From assembly GCA_947479995.1 (NCBI GenBank), contig CANKBT010000242.1:1-5276 (forward strand): a stretch of DNA of 5,276 nucleotides, in the 5' to 3' direction. Below the pieces are notes generated by a model. It was not told where the DNA came from. It saw only the letters and a list, made by a program, of their open reading frames with translations, and searched no databases. This DNA comes from Frankiaceae bacterium. GTDB lineage: Bacteria; Actinomycetota; Actinomycetes; Mycobacteriales; SCTD01. Made by a program: the position numbers and the translations under genes. Positions 1-4,622 of the stretch are shown here, piece by piece (position 1 is the first letter of the stretch; the number at the start of each line of letters is the position of its first letter).

Positions 1-1310
1 CCGCGGTAGGGCACCTGCCCCTCGATGCCCTCGGGCACGATCCGGTCGTCGGTCGCGACGTCGGCCTGGAAGTAGCGGTCCTTGCTGTACGACTGCTTGC
101 CCCGCGAGGCCATGGCGCCGATCGAGCCCATGCCGCGGTAGGCCTTGTACTGCTTGCCGCCGACGAAGATGAGGTCGCCGGGGCTCTCGTCGCAGCCGGC
201 GAGCAGGCTGCCGACCATGACGGTGTCGGCGCCGGCGACGAGCGCCTTGGCGATGTCGCCGGAGTACTGCACGCCGCCGTCGGCGACGAGCGGCACGCCG
301 GCCGGACCGCACGCCTTGGCGGCCTCCATCACCGCGGTGACCTGCGGCACGCCGACGCCGGCGACGACCCGGGTGGTGCAGATGGAGCCGGGGCCGACGC
401 CGACCTTGACGCCGTCGACGCCGGCGTCGACGAGCGCCTGCGCCCCCTCGCGGGTGGCGACGTTGCCGCCGAGCACCTGCACGTGCGCGGTCGCCGGGTC
501 CTTCTTGAGCCGCGCGATCATGTCGAGCATGAGCCGGGCGTGGCCGTTGGCGACATCGGGCACGAGCACGTCGACGCCCGCCTCGACGAGCGTCGTGGCG
601 CGCTCCCACGCGTCGCCGAAGTAGCCGATCGCCGCGGCGACCAGCAGGCGGCCGTGCTCGTCCTTGGACGCGTGCGGGAACTGCTCGGACTTCACGAAGT
701 CCTTGACCGTGATGAGCCCGGCGAGCCGGCCCTGCTCGTCGACGAGCGGCAGCCGCTCGCGCTTGTGGCGGCGCAGGATCGCGGTCGCCTCCTCGCGCGA
801 GCTGCCCACCGGCGCGGTGACGAGCGGCATCGGCGTCATGACGTCGCCGACGCGGGTGCTCGCCCACTCGGCGACGGGGACGAAGCGCAGGTCGCGGTTG
901 GTGATCATGCCGAGGAGGGTCATGTCCTCCTCGACCACCGGCAGCCCGGAGACGCGGTACTGCCCGCAGATCTCGTCGAGCTCCTCGAGCGTGGCCTTGG
1001 GCCCGATGGTGATCGGGTTGGGGATGGTGCCGGTCTGCGTGCGCTTGACCAGGTCGACCTGGTACGCCTGGTCGGCGATCGACAGGTTGCGGTGCAGCAC
1101 GCCGAGGCCGCCCTGGCGCGCCATGGCGATGGCCATGCGCGACTCGGTGACGGTGTCCATGGCGCTCGACACGAGCGGCAGCCGCACGCTCAGCCCGCGC
1201 GTGAGGCGCGTGCTCGTGTCGACCTCGCTGGGGATGACGTCGGTCTCCCCCGGCAGCAGCAGGACGTCGTCGAAGGTGAGCCCGAGCGGGAGGACGGGGT
1301 CGGCAGTCAC
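1..1310 (-). CDS. guaB: IMP dehydrogenase, C-terminus cut off by the window edge
   Basis: IMP dehydrogenase converts IMP to XMP with NAD+, the committed step of GMP synthesis, in the cytoplasm as a tetramer or octamer. The gene starts at GTG 1310-1308, chosen because GGAAGG lies 5 nt upstream and no in-frame start exists further up; 436 codons are in the window, of about 490-500 usual for the family. Visible: an N-terminal LTFDDVLLLP segment (residues 11-20); the barrel segment SSAMDTVTESRMA; two CBS domains at roughly 95-215; the GPGSICTTR loop with catalytic Cys311 (378-380); ADGG and YSGDIAKAL phosphate-site motifs; YRGMGSIGAM; and the flap DRYFQ with the catalytic Arg412-Tyr413 pair, followed by VPEGIEGQVPYRG. 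These features match GuaB2/SCO4770-type enzymes, not the CBS-containing GMP reductase GuaB1. Odd: the usual NAD-site D-T/S-A/S-H-G-H reads DVANGH at residues 252-257. A DUF5319 gene is divergent from it. Actinobacteria often have a guaB3 paralog just downstream; that would lie outside the window. Confidence 0.97.
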   Translation of the reverse strand, partial: MTADPVLPLGLTFDDVLLLPGETDVIPSEVDTSTRLTRGLSVRLPLVSSAMDTVTESRMAIAMARQGGLGVLHRNLSIADQAYQVDLVKRTQTGTIPNPITIGPKATLEELDEICGQYRVSGLPVVEEDMTLLGMITNRDLRFVPVAEWASTRVGDVMTPMPLVTAPVGSSREEATAILRRHKRERLPLVDEQGRLAGLITVKDFVKSEQFPHASKDEHGRLLVAAAIGYFGDAWERATTLVEAGVDVLVPDVANGHARLMLDMIARLKKDPATAHVQVLGGNVATREGAQALVDAGVDGVKVGVGPGSICTTRVVAGVGVPQVTAVMEAAKACGPAGVPLVADGGVQYSGDIAKALVAGADTVMVGSLLAGCDESPGDLIFVGGKQYKAYRGMGSIGAMASRGKQSYSKDRYFQADVATDDRIVPEGIEGQVPYR

Positions 1311-1315
1311 AGCGG

Positions 1316-1321
1316 CCTTCC
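1316..1321 (-). promoter_or_regulatory. Ribosome binding site of guaB
   Basis: The minus strand reads GGAAGG, ending 5 nt before the GTG at 1310. This purine-rich Shine-Dalgarno match decides the guaB start. The divergent DUF5319 gene, by contrast, has no such site before its ATG. Confidence 0.7.
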
Positions 1322-1339
1322 GGAGAGGGGAGGCGCCCC

Positions 1340-1345
1340 ATCCTA
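1340..1345 (-). promoter_or_regulatory. Candidate -10 box of the guaB promoter (TAGGAT)
   Basis: On the minus strand TAGGAT fits the actinobacterial housekeeping -10 consensus TANNNT. It ends 29 nt before the GTG, so a start about 7 nt downstream would leave a 5' leader of roughly 22 nt that contains the GGAAGG ribosome site. I see no good TTGAC-like -35 hexamer at the expected spacing. The box lies in the left of two CCTAGG palindromes shared with the opposite promoter. Confidence 0.5.
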
Positions 1346-1352
1346 GGCGACC

Positions 1353-1358
1353 TAGGCT
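1353..1358 (+). promoter_or_regulatory. Candidate -10 box for a leaderless DUF5319 transcript (TAGGCT)
   Basis: TAGGCT fits TANNNT and ends exactly 7 nt before the ATG at 1366. That is the spacing expected when transcription begins at or next to the A of the start codon. No Shine-Dalgarno sequence lies in those 7 nt (GCCTGCG), which supports a leaderless mRNA. No convincing -35 is visible. The box is in the right-hand CCTAGG palindrome, 7 bp from the guaB -10 on the other strand, so the two polymerase sites overlap. Confidence 0.5.
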
Positions 1359-1365
1359 GCCTGCG

Positions 1366-1743
1366 ATGACCGCGCCCGGCGAGCCGCTCGACCCCTTCGC
1401 GGGCGACCCCCACGACCCCGCGCGCGCCCTCAACGACGGCCCGGAGGCGGTCGAGCCGCTGTCGCCGGACGACCGCGAGGGCGTGCTCGAGGACCTGCAG
1501 GACCTCGAGGTCTTCCAGGCGCTGCTCGCGCCGCGCGGCGTGCGCGGGCTGGTCGTCGACTGCGGGGACTGCGCCGAGGCCCACTTCTTCGGCTGGGAGC
1601 TGCTGCGCGACGACCTGCGCTCGCTGCTCGACCGCGGCACGACCCGCGTGCACGAGCCCGCGCACGCGCCGGACCCCGAGGCGTACGTGAGCTGGGACTA
1701 CGCGCGCGGCTTCGCCGACGCGGTGCTCAGCCTGGAGGACTAG
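1366..1743 (+). CDS. DUF5319 family protein (actinobacterial guaB neighbour)
   Basis: A 125-residue soluble protein of the DUF5319 family, of unknown function. As I recall them, Rv3412-like members share the N-terminal LDPFAxDPxDP (here residues 8-18), a helical acidic segment (33-55), the core GxRGLVVxCxxC (58-69) with a nearby His (His73) and Trp (Trp77), and a C-terminal YVxWDYxRGxAD (107-118). Cys66, Cys69, His73 and perhaps His96 could form a small metal site; this is inference. The Cys I recall in the WDYCRG motif of Rv3412 is Ala113 here, so that Cys would not be essential. The ATG is the only sensible start: it begins the conserved region closely and has a -10 box 7 nt upstream. The gene is divergent from guaB, a position kept across actinobacteria, which suggests a link to guaB regulation or just shared promoter DNA. 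Its 3' end overlaps the convergent next gene by 17 bp. Confidence 0.9.
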   Translation: MTAPGEPLDPFAGDPHDPARALNDGPEAVEPLSPDDREGVLEDLQDLEVFQALLAPRGVRGLVVDCGDCAEAHFFGWELLRDDLRSLLDRGTTRVHEPAHAPDPEAYVSWDYARGFADAVLSLED

Positions 1744-2164
1744 CCGACGGGCCGGGCGCGGCGTCGTACGTCTGCAGCAGGCGGGCGCGCACGCCCTCGG
1801 CGCGCGCGGTGAGCTCGCCCCGGCCCTGCTCGGCGCCGACGGCCGCGATGCGCTCGACGGCGCGCTCGTACGCCGGGAGCGCCGCGGCGGGGTCGCCCCC
1901 GGCCAGGGCGCGCTCGGCGTCGTCGAGCAGCCGCGCGGTGTCGGCGGCCGCGGCGGTCGAGGCGTCGGCGGCGGCCTGCTCCTCTGGCGTGAGCGGCGCC
2001 GGCGACGGGGGCGCCGACGGCGTGGCGGAGACGGTCAGCGCCGCCCGCACCCGGCCGAGGCCGCTGTCCTCGCCCGCGGAGGCGAGCACGACGGCGACGA
2101 GCAGCAGCGCGGCGGCCACGAGGGCGACGGCCGCGCCGGTGCTGCGGGAGCGGGCGGTGTCCAC
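1727..2164 (-). CDS. Small single-pass membrane protein with TPR-like outer domain, unknown function
   Basis: A 145-residue protein I do not recognise by family. It has a short basic N-terminus (RSRS, residues 5-8), one strongly hydrophobic Ala/Val/Leu segment at about 10-31 that would act as an uncleaved signal anchor, a Ser/Pro-rich linker at about 44-58, then an Ala/Glu/Arg-rich helical part (about 59-135). Within the latter, residues 78-110 read like one TPR-type helical hairpin (AERALAGGDPAAALPAYERAV). The tail is Pro/Ser-rich. Orientation with the helical part outside the cell is the likely topology. The start is GTG at 2164-2162; only a weak GGGGC-type ribosome site is present and it sits inside a stem-loop. 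It follows the response regulator by 24 bp and is probably cotranscribed with it. Its position matches that of the anti-sigma gene rsdA in mycobacteria, but I see no sequence support for that identity. A pseudopilin or solute receptor is not supported. Confidence 0.75.
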   Translation of the reverse strand: MDTARSRSTGAAVALVAAALLLVAVVLASAGEDSGLGRVRAALTVSATPSAPPSPAPLTPEEQAAADASTAAAADTARLLDDAERALAGGDPAAALPAYERAVERIAAVGAEQGRGELTARAEGVRARLLQTYDAAPGPSASPPG

Positions 2165-2170
2165 CTCAGC

Positions 2171-2187
2171 GCCCCGACGGGCGGGGC
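2171..2187 (-). other. Stem-loop between response regulator stop and next start
   Basis: GCCCCG (2171-2176) and CGGGGC (2182-2187) form a perfect 6-bp GC stem with a 5-nt loop. On the minus-strand transcript it begins 1 nt after the regulator's TGA and ends 6 nt before the GTG of the membrane protein. It has no T-tract, so it could be a weak terminator, but its right arm contains the only G-rich ribosome-binding candidate of the next gene. That suggests it controls translation of the downstream gene. Confidence 0.5.
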
Positions 2188-2188
2188 A

Positions 2189-2818
2189 TCAGGTGACGAG
2201 CCCGCGGCGGAAGCCGAGGGCGACGGCCTGCGCGCGGTCGTTGACGCCGAGCTTGCGGAACAGCCGGCGCGCGTGCGTCTTGACGGTGTCCTCGGACAGG
2301 TAGAGCTCGCGGCCGATCTGGCCGTTGCTCTTGCCCTGCGACATGCCGGTGAGCACCTGCAGCTCGCGCTCGGTGAGCGCGGCGGCCGGCGGGGCGCTGC
2401 GCGACGGCTCGCGCTGCAGCAGCGCGCGGCGCAGCGACGGCTCGACGAGGTCGGCGCCGTCGAGGGCGTGCGCGACGGCCGCGCAGAGCTCCTCGTGGCT
2501 GACGTCCTTGAGCAGGTAGCCGCGGGCGCCGTGCGTCACGGCGGCGGCGATCTGCTCGCGGTCGTCAGCCGCCGTCAGCATGATCACCTTGGCGTCGGGG
2601 TGCGAGGCGACGAGCCGGCGGGTGGCCTCCAGGCCGCCGAGGCCGGGCATCCGCACGTCCATGAGCACCAGGTCGGGGCGCTCGTGCGGGTAGCGCGCGA
2701 GCACCTCCTCGCCGCTCGCGGCCGTCTCCACGCGCTCGACGCCGGGGACGCCCTGCACGAACGAGCGCAGGCCCTCCCGCACGATGCGGTGGTCGTCGCA
2801 GATCAGGACGGTGGTCAC
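2189..2818 (-). CDS. bldM: BldM-like NarL/FixJ response regulator
   Basis: A 209-residue two-domain DNA-binding response regulator. The receiver domain (about 3-120) keeps the full phosphorylation pocket: Asp8-Asp9, phospho-acceptor Asp54 in LVLMDVRMPG, Thr82 in VIMLT, and Lys104 in GYLLKD. The C-terminal LuxR/GerE helix-turn-helix (148-209) begins LTERELQVL and has the recognition region LYLSEDTVKTHARRLFRKLG, ending ALGFRRGLV. This end is very close to Streptomyces BldM as I remember it, and Asp54 falls at the same residue number. BldM controls aerial growth and sporulation genes and can act as a homodimer or with WhiI; whether that holds here is inference. The GTG start at 2818-2816 overlaps the kinase-like gene's TGA (GTGA), with no clear ribosome site, so translational coupling is likely. 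Proximity to guaB also matches bldM synteny. Alternative: a generic NarL-family regulator paired with the neighbouring kinase-like protein. Confidence 0.85.
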   Translation of the reverse strand: MTTVLICDDHRIVREGLRSFVQGVPGVERVETAASGEEVLARYPHERPDLVLMDVRMPGLGGLEATRRLVASHPDAKVIMLTAADDREQIAAAVTHGARGYLLKDVSHEELCAAVAHALDGADLVEPSLRRALLQREPSRSAPPAAALTERELQVLTGMSQGKSNGQIGRELYLSEDTVKTHARRLFRKLGVNDRAQAVALGFRRGLVT

Positions 2819-3438
2819 GGGGCGTCTCGCAGGTCTCGCGGCATCAGTCGGGGCTCGATCTCGGGTCGGGGCAGGGTCAGGCGGAGGGCGTCCGCCTCGG
2901 TGGTGAGGTCGCCGCCGAGCGCGCGTGCGCGCTGCGCCCAGCGGTCGTCGGGGGCGTCCGCGCCGCGGACGACGACGGCGTCGCCGTCGAGCCGCACGCG
3001 CAGCGCGCCGTCGCCGGGCGCGCCGGCGAGGTCCTGCACGAGCCGGTACGCCAGCGCCGCGCCCGCGGGCGTCGTCGCGGCGCCCGGGCCGGCGTCGAGC
3101 GCGACGGGCCGCCCGCCGGCCTCGTCGAGGCGGCGGACGAGCTCCTGCAGGGCGGCGGCGAGGTCGGCGCCGCGGGGGCGCAGGTGCCACAGCGCGCGGC
3201 GCAGCTCGACCAGCGCGGTCTGCACGGCCTCGCGCACGAGCGCGGTGTCGCCGGCGTCGGCGGCCCAGCGCGCGGCGACGAGGTGCTGCACCGCGCCGTC
3301 GTGCAGGGCGTCGGCGAGGGCGTCGCGGTCCTGCTCGCCGGCGAGCAGGACGAGCGCCGCGACGTCCGCGACGTCCGCGGCGTCCCCGTTGCCCGGGGGG
3401 ACGGGGGCGGGCGCGAGGGCACCGCTGGCCTGCTGCAC
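2815..3438 (-). CDS. Degenerate NarX/DesK-type histidine kinase-like protein without sensor domain
   Basis: A 207-residue protein with the outline of a HisKA_3-type kinase core. Residues 1-30 are an Ala/Pro/Asp-rich tail with no membrane segment. The dimerisation helix has LHDGAVQHL with His46 as the candidate phospho-acceptor, followed by the second helix LVELRRALWHLRP, as in NarX/DesK kinases. The expected ATPase domain is short and eroded: YRLVQD aligns with the YRIVQE start of the N-box, but the Mg/ATP-binding Asn and the following His are absent, the G1 DxGxG loop is not visible, and only a late ARALGGDL segment resembles the normal C-terminal part. It is therefore probably unable to bind ATP in the usual way. 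The GTG start is fixed by a perfect AGGAGG 8 nt upstream. Its stop overlaps the start of the BldM-like regulator, indicating a functional pair. It could be a pseudokinase, a phosphatase, or a binding partner of the regulator; a diverged active kinase is not excluded. Confidence 0.75.
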   Translation of the reverse strand: MQQASGALAPAPVPPGNGDAADVADVAALVLLAGEQDRDALADALHDGAVQHLVAARWAADAGDTALVREAVQTALVELRRALWHLRPRGADLAAALQELVRRLDEAGGRPVALDAGPGAATTPAGAALAYRLVQDLAGAPGDGALRVRLDGDAVVVRGADAPDDRWAQRARALGGDLTTEADALRLTLPRPEIEPRLMPRDLRDAP

Positions 3439-3446
3439 CGCGTCCC

Positions 3447-3452
3447 CCTCCT
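3447..3452 (-). promoter_or_regulatory. Strong ribosome binding site of the kinase-like gene
   Basis: The minus strand carries a perfect AGGAGG, 8 nt before the GTG at 3438-3436. It is the strongest Shine-Dalgarno match in the window. It settles the start, and so the absence of an N-terminal sensor domain. It also shows that this gene is translated from a conventional leader, unlike the TPR and DUF5319 genes. Confidence 0.8.
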
Positions 3453-3553
3453 GCCGCCGGCGTCCGCCCGGGTCGGGTGGACGCTCTCAGCATCGGCACG
3501 CGGGGGCCCCGACGTGAGCGCTTCGCCCCAGGTGGCCCGATGGGACCACGCCG

Positions 3554-3587
3554 CACCCCTCACTCGGGTGGGTGCACGACGTCACCC
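3554..3587. repeat. Overlapping CACCC/GGGTG inverted repeats in the 188-bp gap before the operon
   Basis: CACCC (3554-3558), 7 nt, then GGGTG (3566-3570) is one perfect inverted repeat. GGGTG (3570-3574), 8 nt, then CACCC (3583-3587) is a second, sharing base 3570. They lie 40-73 nt past the TPR gene stop and 116-149 nt upstream of the kinase-like start, so they could be a two-alternative-hairpin terminator for the former or an operator for the latter. The rest of the gap (3439-3626) shows no TANNNT -10 box for the operon on the minus strand; TA occurs there only in the TPR stop codon. Confidence 0.4.
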
Positions 3588-3626
3588 GGACGGGCGAACG
3601 GCGCAGCGGGAGCCGGCGGCGGGGTG

Positions 3627-4547
3627 CTAGCCGCCGAGCAGCGCGGCGACGTCCGGCCGGGCGAGCCACTCGGCGCGCACCACCGGCGGCAGGTCGTCGG
3701 CGACCGCGCGCACCGCCGTGCGGGCCGCGGCGAGGCTGCGGTCGCTCTCGGCGGGGTCGCTGTCGGCGACGAGCGCGCCGAGCAGCGCCCGCGACGGCCA
3801 GACGAGCGGCAGGGTGCCGAGCGACTCGGCGAGGGTCGCCGCGCGGCGCAGGGTGGTCGGCGCGTCGTCCTCGCCCGCGCTCACCTCGGCGAGCCCCTGG
3901 ATGAGCAGCCCCTTGGCGACGTGCCGCGGCGCGCGGGCCTGCTCGGCGCGGTCGACGGCGGTGCGGGCGCGGACGGCGGCCTCGTCGGCGCCGCCGCCGA
4001 GCAGGGCCACCTCGGCCTGCGCCCAGCCCAGGCGCACGCGCTGGCGCCACCACTCGTCGCCGCGCTCGGGCAGCAGGGCGGCGGCCTCGGCGAGCCGGGA
4101 GGCGGCCTCGTCCGGCTCGTCGAGGCCCACCGCGTCGCTGGCCAGGCCGAGCTGGGCGTCGAACACGGCCTCGGGCGCGCCGTCGGCCAGGCCCAGCGCG
4201 GCGAGGTCGGACTCGCGGGCGACGGCGTGGCGGCCGAGCTGGCGGTGCACGCTGGCGATGGTCGAGGCGGCCAGCGCCGCGAACAGCCGGCGCTCGGGCG
4301 GGGCGCCCTCGGCGCTGCCGGAGTCGACGAGCGGCGACAGCACGGTGAGCGCGCCGCCGTAGCGCCCGCCGGCGCCGAGCGCGACGCCGAGCAGCCACGC
4401 GGCTGCGGCCACCTCCGCCGAGCGGCCCTGCGACTGCGCGACGACGACCGCCCGCTCGAGGGCGCCCACCGCCGCGGCCGGCTTGCCGTGGAAGGCGGCG
4501 TGCTCGCCGGTGGCGAGCAGCCCGGCGAGGTCGTCCTGCTCGGTCAT
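3627..4547 (-). CDS. TPR-like helical repeat protein, unknown function
   Basis: A 306-residue, Ala/Leu/Arg/Glu-rich protein with no signal peptide, no membrane segment and no catalytic motif I can see. From residue 1 to the end it reads as paired amphipathic helices with TPR-type spacing of small residues, for example AAFHGKPAAAVGALERAVVVAQ (about 16-37), the following AAAAWLLGVALGAGGRYGGAL, ASVHRQLGRHAVARES, and later ASRLAEAAALL and AAVRARTAVDRAEQAR. Such alpha-solenoids usually bind other proteins. The ATG at 4547 is supported by a -10 box exactly 7 nt upstream and no ribosome site between, suggesting a leaderless mRNA; the stop is TAG. It lies between the cobalamin-binding gene (75 bp upstream) and the kinase-like operon (188 bp downstream), all on the same strand. 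It resembles the helical repeat part of MalT/LuxR-LAL regulators but has no NTPase or helix-turn-helix domain, so it is not one of those. Confidence 0.8.
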   Translation of the reverse strand: MTEQDDLAGLLATGEHAAFHGKPAAAVGALERAVVVAQSQGRSAEVAAAAWLLGVALGAGGRYGGALTVLSPLVDSGSAEGAPPERRLFAALAASTIASVHRQLGRHAVARESDLAALGLADGAPEAVFDAQLGLASDAVGLDEPDEAASRLAEAAALLPERGDEWWRQRVRLGWAQAEVALLGGGADEAAVRARTAVDRAEQARAPRHVAKGLLIQGLAEVSAGEDDAPTTLRRAATLAESLGTLPLVWPSRALLGALVADSDPAESDRSLAAARTAVRAVADDLPPVVRAEWLARPDVAALLGG

Positions 4548-4554
4548 GGCGAGG

Positions 4555-4560
4555 ACGCTA
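4555..4560 (-). promoter_or_regulatory. Candidate -10 box for a leaderless TPR-gene transcript (TAGCGT)
   Basis: The minus strand reads TAGCGT, matching TANNNT, followed by exactly 7 nt (CCTCGCC) and the ATG at 4547. No Shine-Dalgarno sequence is present. The geometry is the same as at the DUF5319 gene. No clear -35 element is visible in the GC-rich DNA upstream. If correct, the TPR gene has its own promoter downstream of the cobalamin-binding gene and need not be cotranscribed with it. Confidence 0.5.
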
Positions 4561-4593
4561 GTGGTCGCGTGCCCCCTGCGGCGGGAGTCGGCG

Positions 4594-4617
4594 CCGCACC
4601 ACCCGTCGGGGTGGCGG
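4594..4617 (-). terminator. Possible T-less hairpin terminator after the cobalamin-binding gene
   Basis: CCACCC (4599-4604) and GGGTGG (4609-4614) pair in a 6-bp stem with a GTCG loop. An alternative longer fold pairs CCGC (4594-4597) with GCGG (4614-4617), with a 2-nt bulge. It starts a few bases after the TGA at 4625-4623. There is no T-tract, as is common for actinobacterial hairpin terminators. It lies upstream of the TPR gene -10 box, consistent with separating two transcription units. Confidence 0.4.
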
Positions 4618-4622
4618 GCGGG

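Noticed and set aside
145..1743. Long plus-strand open frames lying antisense to guaB, one of which runs on into the DUF5319 frame.
   Set aside because: They are by-products of GC-rich codon use opposite guaB; their translations show no family motifs, while the guaB frame is recognisable throughout. The DUF5319 homology starts only at the ATG 1366.
1727..2164. Identification of the small membrane protein as the anti-sigma factor RsdA, based on position next to the DUF5319 gene.
   Set aside because: RsdA is longer with its membrane segment after an N-terminal sigma-binding part. Here the membrane segment is at the N-terminus and no sigma factor gene is adjacent.
3490..3498. Minus-strand GCCGAT resembling the -10 of WhiG-type sporulation promoters upstream of the kinase-like gene.
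   Set aside because: Only half of GCCGATAA matches and there is no TAAA-like -35 at the right distance. It is not enough for a promoter call.
3503..3510. GGGGCCCC palindrome upstream of the kinase-like gene.
   Set aside because: An 8-bp GC palindrome is expected by chance in DNA this GC-rich, and it has no partner element.
2273..3517. A 414-codon plus-strand open frame opposite the regulator and kinase-like genes.
   Set aside because: Its translation is Arg/Ser/Ala-rich without domains, and both minus-strand frames it covers have recognisable motifs and coupled starts.
2819..3556. The response-regulator frame stays open upstream to 3556, giving a possible 455-residue fusion.
   Set aside because: The extension is an Arg/Pro/Ala/Gly-rich low-complexity translation typical of a shadow frame in GC-rich DNA. 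The receiver domain starts naturally at the GTG 2818, and the kinase-like gene in another frame has family motifs and a perfect ribosome site.
3627..4547. Reading the TPR-like protein as a truncated LuxR-LAL/MalT regulator.
   Set aside because: It has its own start signals and an even helical pattern, with no trace of an NTPase or helix-turn-helix domain on either side.
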